Positions 48,778 to 61,700 of a stretch of 64,000 nucleotides of DNA are shown here, one piece after another. Position 1 is the first letter of the stretch, and each line of letters begins with the position of its first letter. The translations under genes and the position numbers were made by a program. The stretch spans positions 410,419 through 474,418 of the forward strand of contig CAJJDP010000031.1 of NCBI GenBank assembly GCA_905182995.1, written 5' to 3'. Under the pieces are notes generated by a model. That model did no database searches, was not told the DNA's origin, and saw only the letters and a list, made by a program, of their open reading frames with translations. The stretch comes from Paramecium octaurelia. Its lineage: Eukaryota > Ciliophora > Oligohymenophorea > Peniculida > Parameciidae.

Positions 48778-49277
48778 ATGATAATTTTAATTTATATCAC
48801 ATTAATACTCGCAATAAACGCTAAAAAGAAGTTTGATCCAATTTCTGTGAGACCTAGAACTTTCGATAAGCATATTTATTGCATGGGATGCTAGGCGATT
48901 ATTAGGGAGACCTTGAAAGAAATAAAATAAAGCAGAAGCGAAGTTTTGATTGAAGATGCCTTGAGTAGAGTTTGTGAAAAGGAATTCAAAGGATATGCAT
49001 ATATCAGCAGAACAGTTGAATCTGGATGCACTGTATTTATTGGCGGTTGGAGAGACTAATTGAGTGAACATCTAATGAAAAGAGAATCAAATGAATCAAT
49101 TGAGGATGAATTTTGTGTATAATATACTAAGGCTTGTTTTGAAATAAATCCATTAGAAGTACAAGAGTACAGAAAGAAAATGTATAAATAAAAATAACCG
49201 GTGTATATGGATGGAAAATATTATATGCCAGATGAGAATGGATATGTAGACAAGACAAGAGACTTAGTTGATTTATG
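48778..49277 (+). CDS. Secreted/ER saposin-B-like protein (canopy-like candidate)
   Basis: 165 residues without introns. The first ~16 residues (MIILIYITLILAINA) form a signal peptide. The mature part has a Cys pattern YCMGCQAIIRETLKEI, SRVCEKEF, SGCTVFIGGW and FCVQYTKACFE, which resembles saposin-B folds of the canopy/MZB1 (DUF3456) kind found in the ER lumen. There is no C-terminal KDEL-like signal: it ends TRDLVDL. The resemblance is in Cys spacing only. Codon use and composition look normal, so the gene itself is likely real. Confidence 0.7.
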
Positions 49278-49338
49278 AGTATATAGTGAGAAATATTTAT
49301 TTGAATAATGATGGTTCGTATGTTTTTAATATTAATGA

Positions 49339-49752
49339 ATCTATACAAAGTCTTTGGAGCAGAAAACAAAATCTCTTGAATCAAAGTTAATTTATGAAAT
49401 TCATAAAAGATTAAATAAAATACAAGAAAAAAAGAGATTAAAGAATGATATAAAAATTGTTGAATTATCATGAGCTTTTTCATTTGAGCGCTCAAATTGT
49501 AAGTCTTCTGACATCTCTCAAATTTTGAAAAAAAATAAAACAGATAATATTTCAGAATCAAAAAAAAGTGATTTTAAAGATGACTTAAGGATAAGCTTAT
49601 TTCAAAGTGTGGATAATATTTTGGGATATCTTTATTCAACAGAAACTATTATGATTTTATTGGCTAATAATTAAAACTAAAAATAGATATTAATCTAATA
49701 GAAATCTTTAATTAGAGAACCCTAATAAATTTGTGTTAGTTAAATGGAATGA
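49339..49752 (+). pseudogene. Coding-like frame with one internal TGA
   Basis: The gene-free stretch 49278-50310 contains this 138-codon frame. It has coherent, Lys/Ser-rich, coiled-coil-like sequence (KTKSLESKLIYEIHKRLNK, then SDFKDDLRISLFQSVDNIL). One TGA interrupts it at 49471. A 30-bp GT...AG segment (about 49459-49488) could remove that stop in frame, but its donor GTTGA is poor. No ATG precedes it in frame. Further on, 49790-49990 has hydrophobic coding-like pieces broken by stops. The whole stretch looks like decayed gene remains. It could also be a real gene with splicing that I cannot see. Confidence 0.3.
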
Positions 49753-50310
49753 AGATGTATGGGACTGTTACTGAATTGAATTAAATTCAAAAATAATATT
49801 AAAATTTTAGCTATTCGAGATTTCAATTCCATAAAATAGTTTTGGTCTAATATATCAATTAAATATATTAATCGTACTGTTGGTGAGTTTCTTAATATCG
49901 TTATCAATCCCTTCTGGATAATTGGACACATATTTTATAATTCTCATGCCCCTCCAAGAATATATAATTCAAATCAATGTAATAACGCATTTATAATAAA
50001 AGAAATATTTGTAATTTTATTACGCTTACAGTTAAGTGAATTGTATTTCATTAAAATATATATATTGTAATATGGTAAAAGAAATCTAGATTATAAAGTT
50101 TAAATCATTAATAATAATAAAATCCCTTAGGTTTGCTTCATGTAATAGTTTTAATAAATCCATTTTAGAATACTTAGAACATTTCTAAACCTTTAAAGAA
50201 TTCCATGTTAATTAATGAATTTTAAATAAAAGAAAAGATTAAGTTAATCATCTCATAATTGATCGAAAAACTTCGAAAGAAAAATTAATGAATTTAGTTA
50301 TATAAATTAA

Positions 50311-51121
50311 ATGAATTCTTAATGTTACTTACATGGCTATCCACTCGAATGTTAGAATTAATTGTAAGATCTTTTCAATTTGATTCGTGAAGGAGAAGAA
50401 TTCATATCTCTGGAGAGAATTTTTAAATTATTGCGAGTAGTTACTCCAACTATATATTACTTTTTAGGCATGGCAATATGATGTACCATTCTCCAATTTA
50501 TGTAAATTGCTTAGGATGGCTAATTAAGTATGCCATCAGAATGTTAAGAATCATTTAAATGAGTTAGCATTTCATTAACTACTTCATAATCCTGACTTAC
50601 AGATGACTTACAAGCCAAAGAAGGATGAAACTGCATATACTCCTCCAACATTGGAGGGATTGTTTAGGAGAATAGGAGAATAGATTGAGAGGAAGCGATT
50701 GTAGGAGAAACTGAATGAGGAGAACATTACAAATAGGGAGAAGTTTAATTTAATGTTGCAGTTATTGCAGGTGGGATCACCGAGAAATGATAAGAAAAAT
50801 TAGATAGTTGTTGAAAAAGTGAAAAGCGTTAGGAGGTTCAAGGAGGATGAATTCAAATTACTTATGAGACCAAAGAAGACGAAGAGAAAGGCTGATAGTA
50901 CGTAGGATCCTCCACAAGTTTAGGCGGAGTAATAAAAATTTACTAAAATTGTGAATGCCACATTACATTTGCCAACAAGTAGAATTAGAAAATTACATGA
51001 TCGTATGATGTAGCAGATGGATGAAATTAGAATGGATCCAAATGTATTAAAATTGAGCAATATAATTCATAAATCATAGGGAAACCTGTCAATCAGGTTA
51101 CCATAAATTTAATATATATGA
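50311..51121 (+). CDS. Unknown basic protein, first of a tightly packed series
   Basis: About 258 residues with one inferred 31-bp intron near 50434-50464. The N-terminal part is helical (QNQLQDLFNLIREGEEFISL, YDVPFSNLCKLLRMANQ). The rest is strongly basic with coiled-coil character (LFRRIGEQIERKRLQEKL, RRFKEDEFKLLMRPKKTKRK). I see no known domain. The stop TGA at 51119-51121 overlaps the next gene's ATG in the four-base form ATGA. The last ~15 residues are not convincing, so the true end could differ by an unseen intron. Confidence 0.65.
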
Positions 51122-52458
51122 AACCACAACGATATTTAATGGATTTTAATCTCTCAAAGTCATATTTGCCTTAGAAAATACAAGCAAATCGTGAATCATC
51201 AGCCAAAAAGCTGAGCAATTCAGAAGTGAATGCTGCTATGCAAAAATACTTCTAATTGCTCAAAAAGAAGGAGGGTAAAGTTTAACATCCAATTATCACT
51301 CCAACTCAATCGTCCAAGATTTTAAGTCAACTTGTGACGAAAGTCTCGCCATAACTAGACATCTAATACCCTGTTAAACCCCCAACACCAACTGGCACTT
51401 AATCATATAGACCATCAACTGAGAAGAAGGCACACCATCGTCCCCAGCAATCAGTGGGATAAAGCAAGGATCTGATCCTAAAAAAGCTGCAGAGTGCTTT
51501 GTTTCAGAAGCCAAAAACACAATCGCAACAGGTTACTCCTAAAAGTGCTGGGAAGGGCAGTCTAAGTGTGAACAAGTATTTTGAGAGCACTAAGAAATTA
51601 AATTCAGATCAGCCACAATATTATATAACTAAAGTTAAGAATGCTTTCACGAAACCCATACACGATGATTATTTTAGTAGGATGTACAGAGAGCATTTTT
51701 TTTAAACCTATTAAGGAATATATGTTGCTTCATATTTATCGCCAGCCGATCCAAAGGATCTCAAGAACAAATAAGTACGTCTTAAACAAAAGGATATTTA
51801 TAAAAGTATGAATCAATTCGATCATATCACTAGATAAGATTAGCATCGTATTTGATCTTGATGAAACCTTGGTTCATTGCAATGAGAGTTTGGCCATTCC
51901 CAGTGATGTTATTCTTACTATTTAAGTTTCACCTCAGGAAACAATAAAAGCAGGAATCAATATTAGACCTGGAGCCATAAAACTGCTGGAATTGTTGGTC
52001 AATGACTTTGAATTAATCATTTTCACTGCCTCTCATCCTTGCTATGCTCAAAAGGTTATAGAGTATCTGGATCCCAATAAGACACTAATCTCACACAGTC
52101 TGTACCGTGACAATTGCATAATGACCACTGGAGGAATGTATACAAAGGATCTGAGAATATTTGATCGCCCATTGAGTCAGTTGGTTTTGGTGGACAATGC
52201 CTCTTATTCTTATGCGTGGCAATTAGAAAATGGGATTCCCATCATTCCCTTCTATGACAACAAGGAAGACAAGGAATTGGAGTCCTTGCTGAAGTATCTG
52301 AGAGGGATGCAAGGTTGCAGAGATGTCCGAGATTACAACAAGTTTATTATACATCTTAAATTGCTAGAGAAAACCTTAAGTTGCACAACTTCTAGGATCC
52401 ATCAGGGCCTGGAGCTGTCTTTGAGAAATTGTTTCAATAGAAGATGGAAATCTAATGA
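51118..52458 (+). CDS. FCP1/SCP (NIF)-like phosphatase
   Basis: The N-terminal ~230 residues are basic, Gln/Ser/Pro-rich and probably disordered. After a 28-bp intron near 51808 the HAD-type catalytic domain starts: IVFDLDETLVHC (the DxDxT/V nucleophile motif), then NIRPGAIKLLELL, IIFTASHPCYAQKVIEYLDP, and LVLVDNASYSYAWQLENGIP with the second aspartate. A 26-bp intron near 52332 leads to the final NLKLHNFQDPSGPGAVFEKL and TGA at 52456. Reading straight on without that intron gives a false extension of more than 200 residues. The family dephosphorylates Ser/Thr on proteins such as the RNA polymerase II tail. The start may also be the in-frame ATG 21 bp downstream. Confidence 0.86.
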
Positions 52459-52471
52459 TATTTTTATTAAA

Positions 52472-53122
52472 ATGAATAACACTTTACTTCCCAACTTAGA
52501 TGATAAGCCTTATTACCACATCTACGAACCTTCGCTCAAAGAGACACTCAATGCCAGTAGACATATACACATTATTCGCTTAGTTCATGTGGAATCGCAG
52601 ACTGAGTCCCTCTCTCCCAATGATGAGAAATCGATCTACATTCAGAATGTGATTATGAGGATGTTCCCTGAAATCCAACTTCGATAACACAGCATCCTCA
52701 TCTGCCAACATTTGTACACCAAAACATACACAATCTTCTTCATGAACTCGAAATAAGTACCTTATAGCTATTGTTGCAATCGTCCACTCCAAGTTCGTTG
52801 CTATCCAATAGGCTTTGGATTGGTTCTATGTTCAGGAGAACGATGTTCCAAGCCAGAATTGAAGGCGTTCAAATTCAGTGACAATACTCCAAAATTAGAG
52901 GAGAAATTGAACAATAAATTGTCGAAACTCATTTCCATGGGGAAACACAAACATGTCAATCTGATCCAACAGAAACAACGTTTCGGATTGGAAGAATTCA
53001 AAAAGCATGTTACTGAGACTCCAGACACAGTAGTTGTGAAACCTCGTTCACAATCGTATTATAAGGGAAGTTCAAATTACTTGAAACGACCCTATAAATT
53101 ATAAAAATGGATCCATAATTGA
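52472..53122 (+). CDS. Unknown basic protein overlapping the phosphodiesterase start
   Basis: About 207 residues, with a 27-bp intron near 52557 kept in frame. It reads KPYYHIYEPSLKETLNA, a Cys-containing middle (VPYSYCCNRPLQVRCYPIGF) and a basic C-terminus (MGKHKHVNLIQQKQRFGLEE, YYKGSSNYLKRPYKL). I recognise no domain. It begins 13 bp after the phosphatase stop. Its TGA at 53120 lies inside the first codons of the phosphodiesterase (ATG 53107) in another frame, a 16-bp overlap. A different splice near the end could remove the overlap. Confidence 0.6.
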
Positions 53123-56100
53123 GTCACTACACATAATTCTTCATCGTTGTCACCAATCTTTGTAAGACCAACCAAATCTCTTCTGAACAGAAGGCTCTCC
53201 TCAAATCTAGTCTGACTCACAAAGAAGAAAAAATTTGTCGCGTTCTCATTCAAAATAGTGGACCTGGAAAGTATTCGTGAACCTTCTCATTTAATTAGGG
53301 AAATGCAATTGCGATAGGCATTACTAGATTATTTGGAGGAATAAAATAAGGCAATGCAAAGGAGACGGTAACATAAATCCAAGACTATGCATTTTACCAA
53401 AGAGGTCTCGGATGAAGACAAACAATAGAATACAAGCAAGCAAGAATAATCTATACCCCAACCATTGGCAGGTGTTGGTGCAGTGATGATTGACCAACTA
53501 ACAGAATTATTGAACAAGCATATTGAAAAACATAATTTACTTGTCCCAGAAGACAAGGAAAAGTTGTTGTCACTATGCAATCTAATACTACAACTTACAT
53601 CGGAATAAGGAGACCCAAATGGCTAGCATGCATAGAACACAGCTGATGATAATAAATTAGCAGAAATAAGTGAGAAAGATGCTGATTCAAGTGAAGAAGA
53701 TGTGTATGACAAAATGAAAAGGCAAATAGATGAGATCTACAAAGAATTAAAGAATATTTTTACTGGCAACTTGCACACGCATCTGCTTCTCATGCAAGAA
53801 GACATTTCATATGAAAATTTGTATTAAGTGCTGAAATTCCTTCTCAAAATACTTGTCGATGCTGATGAATTTACTTTTTTCATTCATCGAGACAAAGATT
53901 GGGAAGTGTATTCCTCAGCCAATGATTCCATTAAAGATGTCACTCCTGAAGAAGCCCTAAAGGTTAACGATGAATTAACATAAATTCGACCTTCCTACAT
54001 CCACAGAGTAGATTCAAAACTTAATCAATATCCACAAATCCAGGAGACCTGCAAAACCAATGCCTATGCACAAACATCCATTGTTAAATTTTAATTGCAT
54101 ATCAAAAATTACGAGGTCCTCTTCTGTTTGCATTGGACAGACAAGGATAAAAATAACATCAAAAGAAATTTCATCAAGTATTCCTCATTATTAAATTTTA
54201 GTAATGCTAACATCTATGGATTTAACACAGATGTCACTCACCTAGCACAATTCTTAGTTGAAACTATCATAACTGCTAAAGTCTAATTCTTCAATCCCTT
54301 GCGTTTTGCTGATCATGTGTAGGACATAGGAATTACGTTTATGAGGATATCAAGATTTTTGTTGCTTGAAGGCATTAAACAGGTTTTGAGTGCAAAATAC
54401 GAAGTTGAATAAGAACAATAGAATTAGACTGAGGGTCTGATTAAGAAGAGCAATGACTTGCCCTCATTGAAAATAGAATTAAAAGATTCAAATCTAGTTA
54501 CTTTAAGTATAAAGAATTTGGACCTCAAGAATGAACAGGATTCGCAATTATATTCTCTTGTAAATTATTATGCACAATATCAAATAGATCATACAAATAT
54601 TAGAGAAATATGATGGTTATGTGAAGTTATGTTATGAAAAGTCAGCGTTTTATAAGTATTTCCTTAGAACTACTGACTCCTTATTGTTTGATTTCAATAA
54701 GCAAGGAGAACTGATTTTCTTAAGCAGACCTATTTCTAAAGCATAAAAGTAAATTCATTTCCATATGATTAATTAGACAAAGATACAATATCAACTTTGA
54801 TCCGAAAGCAATTCTATACAATAAAATTACTTATCAGGATATATTTGCTGAAAACAGTATCATTTCCAATATTGAGGTGAATATTTAGAATATCCATGAA
54901 AATAGGCAAAATCAATACTTGAGCAACGTCGAAATCCCTCAATTTGAAATATTTCTCAAAGTGATTGATAATGACTTCAAAGGATTCACAGTCATCTTCC
55001 ATGAAAATGAGGCAAGGAGACTTAAACACTACTTTATGACTCTGAAGATAGACAGCATGACGAATGACGTATAGAAGGAAGCTGAAGTGAATAAATCATT
55101 CGAAGAGGATATCTAAAGACAAATACTAATTCAATACAATAAGCATCAAACCTTTAAGTTCCTAAATCAATTAGATGAAACGCAAGATGTAGCCAACTCA
55201 ATGATAGCTCTCTTCATTCCTGAAAATGAGTTACAATAGATTAGACATCGTAAACCTGATGTAAAGGGTTCTGATTCATAATCGAAGGACATGCAAATTG
55301 ATTAATGGATTATCCCACCTTAAAAAAAGAAGAAGATTAGTTCAAGTGTGTACATCAAATACCAACAGCAATTAGAGTAGGTTGACATAAACTAATTTAA
55401 AATACTTGAGAGAGATTCTTAATTGGATTAGTTTGAATTCAATATTCTAACTTTGGATTCCTCATAGGAAAAACATAGGTTGGTGTATAGCATCTTGGAG
55501 AAGAATGGATTCATCTCACAATATAATATGAATAATTAATCTTTAGCTTAGTTTCTAAGTGTTCTATAACAGAGATACAATAAGAAAAATAATTCATTTC
55601 ACAATTATGATCATGGAATATCAGTTATGTAAAGTGCTCATTTCATGTTGTAATGTGAAAAGGCCAAACAATTCATCGATGATTTTCGAAGAATGGCAAC
55701 CATCATTTCTGGCTTGTGTCATGATGTTTCACACACTGGCAGAACTAATGTATTTATGATTAACAGCCAATCTAAATTAGCCACCAGGTATCATGATTCA
55801 AGTGTAAGAATCTTATTATTCTTTAGCCTCTTGAATAACACCATGCAGCCACCACCATATTTATGCTTAAAGATTCATCACTCAACTTTTTAAGCAATCT
55901 AACCAAAGAGTAGCATCAGCAATTCAGACGCATTCTCATCGACAACATTCTCTACACAGATATCAAAGTTCATTTTACTCTCCTTAAAGATTTTGAAAGC
56001 AGAATCAAGGACGATGTGACAAAGCCGTTTGGAACTGGAGATGACGATCTTAAATTATTAACAGGAATGATTATTCATACTGCTGATTTCAATGGGGGAG

Positions 56101-56441
56101 CTAAAGTTTTTGATATCTCAAGGATTTGGTCTGAAAGAGTGAACAAAGAATTTAGTGCTCAATACGAAGAAGAAGGCAGATTAGGCATACCATAAACACC
56201 TTTCTTAAAGGATCTGCATAAAATACATATCATGGCAAAATCTGAAATGGGATTCTTCAAAGTTATTGTTCGACCTTTGTGGTTCACTCTAAATGCCTTT
56301 TTTGTAATTATCTGAATATTATCCTATTAGGATGGCTATTTGCACTAGAGCATAACCAATCTTGATAACACTATTATTAGTTGGGAAAAGATCTATCATG
56401 CCAATCTTCCAAAAGAAGAACGACCGCCATAATAATCATGA
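53107..56441 (+). CDS. 3',5'-cyclic-nucleotide phosphodiesterase with GAF-like region
   Basis: About 1,050 residues. The C-terminal catalytic domain has the class I PDE metal-site histidines and aspartates: YNKKNNSFHNYDHGISV, GLCHDVSHTGRTNVFMI (the HDxxHxGxTN motif), LEQHHAATTIFML, and TADFNGG in place of the usual TADISN. The middle (LVDADEFTFFIHRDKDWEV, TSIVKFQLHIKNYEVLFCLH) fits one or two GAF domains, which regulate many PDEs. Small introns occur near 53270, 54570, 54748, 55804 and 56306. Each restores the frame, and the last leads to the terminal helix. The enzyme would hydrolyse cAMP and/or cGMP, both of which control ciliary beat. Substrate choice cannot be read from the motifs. Confidence 0.9.
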
Positions 56442-56539
56442 ATATTATTATTGTTTATTTGCTATGCATTCTATCATAAATAATTAATTATGAAATGAAT
56501 TGATAAATCACATTCTAATCAATTATCTTATACTAAAAT

Positions 56540-57991
56540 TCACTTGTCATCTCTAAAAGATTACTATTCCATACTACTTCTAATTTCTGGATGCACTTTA
56601 TCCTCTCTTTAAAGTTTAGTCCTTTCTTTTTCTGGAATACTTATGATCATGAAATTAGAAGTACTTTCATGAGCAATGAGATTTAATTATGTCTATTACT
56701 ACTTAGCAGTAAAGACATCACCCTCAAAATCTACTTTAAAATCTTAAAATTTAAATTTTAATTAATGAGAATTTTCTATCAATGTACGCCCAAATTGATT
56801 GAATAAAAACAGTTGAATCCTTGATAATTCATAGAGAATGTTATGGAAAATTAACTTTTTTTTCGCCTGCTTTTTTAGCTAATTATAATAAATCTTAGTC
56901 TGCTTATCTTAGGAAGTCTTGAGGTCTTCAAAATCAGAATAATAATATTTAATGATTTTATCTGTCAATTTGTTTTCTAGCAATGACTCGTTGTAATATT
57001 AAGCACCATATTTAACAACCATAAGCAAATTTACAATTGAGCCAACTGTAGCCAATATTTCACCTAGTTTTGGATATACAAGTTAGATATCAACTGACAC
57101 CGGATCTAATCGGAATATCAAGCTTAAATAAGTTTCGCCAGAGACTAAAGGAGCCCAGAGTTAGGATGTTGTTGTAGATATCATTATCTAAGTATCCTAA
57201 ATGTAATTGTAATCACTATAACTATTAAACAATATGCCCTTATCAACATGTAAATATGCCTTTTTAATCATAATCTAACTTAACTAAGCTGACTTAGATT
57301 CAAACCAAAAATAATATTGCTTTCTCACTACTTCAAACTTTTAGGTTTGGAAATTAAATTACTTCAAATTGATCCAAAAATCTAAATATGTAACACTTGT
57401 TGCAAAGAATTCTTCCATTTCTTAATCAGTTGCACATTTTCCCCCTTCAGTTAAATAATCTTGATGGCATTTGGTAATCATAATAACAAGTTCAGTTGTT
57501 TTCTGGAAATCTTAATCAGAATTTCCATTTTACACAAGAGTTAGTGTATTAAGACTGGGCAACAATTTGTTGGGATATACGTCAGATTTTTATTTGTTGT
57601 TCAATAATGAAAACGGCTTCTATGGTTTACCATCTATGAACTATATCCCAATCGGCATTAATATATTATTCTAAGTATCAAAAGGATCCAATTTTTACTC
57701 TGAATACTTGCCATAGCTTAATTAGATGATGGGATTTTCATCTTGTAAATGAATATCAGAATATTGCTCTACCTTCATGGAGTTATTGGTTTTGGGTAAA
57801 ATTTAGAATGAAATCCATTAATCAATAACATAGATGAAATAGGCTAAGCTGATCACCAAAACCAAAATTGAGGTTATTCCTCCTAGAATTGATTTCTAGA
57901 TTTTTTAATTGAATTTGATAGAATGCAAGTAAGGAGTGCCAAAGATATCAACCAGTTTCAGGATAGTAATTTAAAATTTTCTAAAATCCAT
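56540..57991 (-). CDS. Ciliate-specific two-helix membrane protein
   Basis: An intron-less frame of 483 residues. A short cytosolic N-terminus (MDFRKFQITILKLVDIFG) leads to one strong membrane helix (ILGGITSILVLVISLAYFIY). A large extracytosolic domain with few cysteines follows, then a second helix (GEILATVGSIVNLLMVV) and a basic cytosolic tail. This layout (N-terminal helix, large Asn/Gln-rich loop, RLDPVSVDIQLVYPKLGEIL before the second helix) recurs in a big family of unnamed Paramecium/Tetrahymena membrane proteins. The function is unknown. The 3' end converges with the phosphodiesterase gene, 98 bp away. Confidence 0.82.
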
Positions 57992-58288
57992 TGCTTTTAA
58001 TTTTTTATTTTTCTTGATTTATTTTTATAATATATCAACAACTATATAATAAAATATACACTGCAATAATAACGTATTAAAAATTAGGAAAACTATGTAA
58101 GGTTGATTAGAAGATTTCTCTTTTTATTAAGATAGAAATAATTCAAAGTATAATTCTTAACGATTAGTGCTAAACAGATACATATATATATTAAAATTTC
58201 TTATATGATTAAGATGATTGTGATGAGAGAAATCTAGAATTTCTAATTGAATTACTAATCAAAAGGATAAGATTATTATTTTTCATAC

Positions 58289-58723
58289 TCAAATGATAGT
58301 TTTTAGTCGACTGGCAGCAATATGATATGATCCTGGCCCTGGGGTTATTGAAGATTCGGTTTATATTTTCAAACGAGGACGTATGGAATAACTGATTTTT
58401 TTAAGAGTGTTTGGAAGTTTATAAACTTGAGGGCCTGGTGTCTGACTTAATGATTTCATCGGTTGATACATTCTCTAAGTTAGAATCTAACTTACATCTC
58501 TGCCTATCCCGAATGATTTTTTCATTTGAGATTTTGTATCTTAAAGCGCATAATGCTGAGGAGAGGGTGTGTTGGATATAATTTTTATTGGTAATCTCTC
58601 ACCGAGACTAATAGAACGCTTTTTGATTGTGGATGGAATGTTATAAAATGGGATATCATTTACTCTATGAAGTGATGGGAAGCGAGGAGCTTTGGGGAAT
58701 GAAAACCTTGAATTTTTACTCAT
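58289..58723 (-). CDS. STPGR/SHIPPO-repeat axonemal protein
   Basis: About 137 residues with one 21-bp intron near 58485. It contains repeats of the STPGR type: KAPRFPSLHRVNDIPFYNIP, then TPSPQHYAL, QTPGPQVYKLP and ITPGPGSYHIAASRL. The Pro-Gly-Pro-x-x-Tyr core is characteristic of ODF3/CIMAP-like microtubule inner proteins of cilia and flagella. It lies 23 bp downstream of the CFAP61 start-to-stop unit on the same strand, but its product would act in the same structure. The short length fits a small doublet-microtubule protein. Confidence 0.85.
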
Positions 58724-58746
58724 AATATTTTATTTCAATTATTATT

Positions 58747-61700
58747 TCAATTAAGTTTCTTTTTTGGAACAAAGTACATTGGTAAGTGATTCTAATTTTA
58801 TCTGATAAATTCTATGGTACCTTCCTATAAAAATTATTGACAAATAATTTACTTGTATATTTTCGACTATGTCTCTGGTTATGAGCTTTTTGATTTCTTC
58901 AAAGAAATTTTCATCCATATAACGACCATCTCTTGCATATTCTTATGATTTCTCAAGCACTTGATCAATGAGTTCATTTTTCAACATCTCACTCTTAGTA
59001 ATGTGTCTAAATTCACTAAACCATTCATGATAAAGAGCTATGGCCCAATTTTCAGAGAGAAACTCAGACACATTACTAATCAACTTGCCTCTCTAATCCA
59101 ATCTGTTCAAATATCTCACTGATAGTTCAATGAAGTGTATTAAACTTGGTATATGAACTGCCTCAGAACCAAAATAAGTGAGACTCTCAATGAGGCCATT
59201 AGGATCGACATCAAATTATAAGAAATGGCCTTGAGAATCCTTAAAATTATCAGAAACTATGGGTTTGGATGGTTATTATTGCAATTGTCTCGGTTTTGAA
59301 AAGTCATTCTTTTTAATGTAATAATAATATAGTTTATAAGGGACTATGCCACCTTAACCAATTGGCATATACAGCTAAGGCAATTCATCAACTGAATAAG
59401 TTTAAGAGGTTAGATAACTCAAATTTAATTGTTCCAAAATGCATTTACTAAGTTTTTAACCAAGTTCTCTACCATTATATTTATCTAATCTTAGACTCTT
59501 TCCCACTGAATGATGCTTGTATCTTTGTGAGAACTCACAAATCTTACCGCAAGCAAATATATTTTCTTAAGTGGTTTAAAAATTACTCTTTACAATCAAT
59601 CTACCATTGTACACCAACCCATTTTCATGGATGATATTGAAAATTTCCTTGTCAATGTCAATCAATCCACTTGTGATGAAGAATCTTGAATCCAATTATA
59701 GATAGTCATATTCACTTGCCTTGAGTTATTCAATTTCTCTAGCTAGTACTTCTAACTAATTTTCTCCTTCCTCCTATTCTCCATACATGTCTTTGCTCAT
59801 ATTGTTTTCAGAGTTGTCCTTCAACTCTTAAAGTTCTTGCTCCTTCCTCTGAATCTCAATTTTCAACTCCTCATAATTGTCTGCTTATTTCCTAAAGATG
59901 ACTTCCTATAATACATCTTCGCTATTTAATCCAAATCCTTCCTTCCCTACTTTCAATTCATATAAGGTGAATCCTTAATGTATCTTTATGCCCAATTTTA
60001 ACATTATGTCGAATACTTTATTTTTGACTTCCTCGTTTTCAAATTAATCTGGGTCAAAGATCATTTTGTCCTCCTATTCAAGTCGTTATTTATTGTTCTC
60101 AAATCTGGTTTATTTCTAAAATGTTTTGGGAGGCATAACATAATTAATACGAGATGGATGAACACCTCTATTGAGTAACCCATTCATAAATGTAATGGTA
60201 GTCAAGGTGTTGCCATAAATTGTTATATTTTGTGGTTTTTTCTTTCTTGTTAACAAATCTATGTTGCTTCCTTTGAATCCAGTTCTTTTGAAATGAGAGT
60301 ATAGATATGGATCATCTATGCTATAGACTCCATTTATAAATTATGAATTTTTGTAATACGGAGATTTGGATAGACCAAAACTGATCTTTTCTCTTGATTA
60401 CAATTCAGTATCAATCAAACCAACAGTGATTATGAGATAATCAAAAGGAATGAATGCATTCTTATCAATTTTAATTCGATTCCCCTTTTTATCCAACTTT
60501 ACCATTTTAGCATCAACTACCTACACTCTAGCATCTATCATCAAAGCCCTTAATTCTTCCAATGTATAATTTGTACTCATTGCTTTTAACATTTCAAATT
60601 CGTGTTTAACATGCATGGTAATCAATCCTCCAGGAGCCAATAAGATGATATTAGTAAAGTGAATATCCTTTATTGTAAGTAATGATTCAATAAAGGACAA
60701 CCCAGTATCAGAGGCCCCTACTACTACAATACGAGAATTATTGGAGATTTTAACATTGGATAGTTATTTTTTGGTAAGCATTGCTAATGAAAATGGGGAT
60801 TGAGTTTAATCGTATGGGTCACGATCATCTAGAATTGTACCCATACGTTCTTTTTAATCATCGTCAAGAGTCCAATCCCATTTCTATTTCAAGAAATGAG
60901 GAAATGCACGACTTCTCACAAAATTGAATTCATGGAATATGTCTGGCAAAAGAGTACGATCATGAATCTCCAACATTATACATGTCTTATCCATCAATCT
61001 GCATATTTCTCTTAAAATAAATCTAGTTTGTTTAGCAAACAATGGATTCAAGATTCCATGTAATAATCGAGTATGCAAATGCTTAGGATGCTCCTTAATT
61101 AGGATGTGATCTTGAATACAGAAATGAGATTTCAAGTATTGGAGATTGACATACTTCTTCATGCAATACAATCCAATAATTTCATCTTTGCAATAGACTA
61201 TAAATGTCTCATTATCATTCACATTTCTGACATCCTTTTCAATGTTCTCTTTTCCCAATAGATTTTCTACCAAAAACTGACATTAGTTCCATTCATTTTA
61301 ATTAAACTTTCTTAATTCAATTAAATGAGAATCTAAACTGTTTCTATGGAATATATACAAAACATGTTCAAAAGTGGAGTGTTTCTTCCTTGATACTTAT
61401 AGAAAGTGCGATAATAGAGTAGTCTCCTAGACTGTGTATGGTTATGTTAGGATAAGATATTCTCGATCAGGGAAGAGTTCAAAGGCTCTTTCTACAAAAT
61501 CAAGTGATCTTGATTCAAATCGCTCATCTATGCAAAATAGATTGATAACAACAGCATTTTGAGCTGCTTTAGGAACTTCTGGGAGTTAATCAATAGATTG
61601 AATCTAGGAAACATGATCATCAAATTAGGTTTAATTCCTTTCAACAGTTTTAGCTCTTTCAAGATTATTAATTTTATTTTGTTCATCTTGTATAATTTCT

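Noticed and set aside
49127-49561. A 144-codon minus-strand frame rich in Tyr/Phe/Ile/Leu
   Set aside because: It lies antisense to the saposin-like gene and to AT-rich DNA, has no motif, and its hydrophobic composition is what the reverse of Lys/Asn-rich sequence gives.
52332-52687. Phosphatase reading frame continued past the HAD domain without an intron
   Set aside because: Removing the 26-bp GT...AG intron near 52332 gives a normal family C-terminus and a stop at 52458. The straight read-through has no family similarity.
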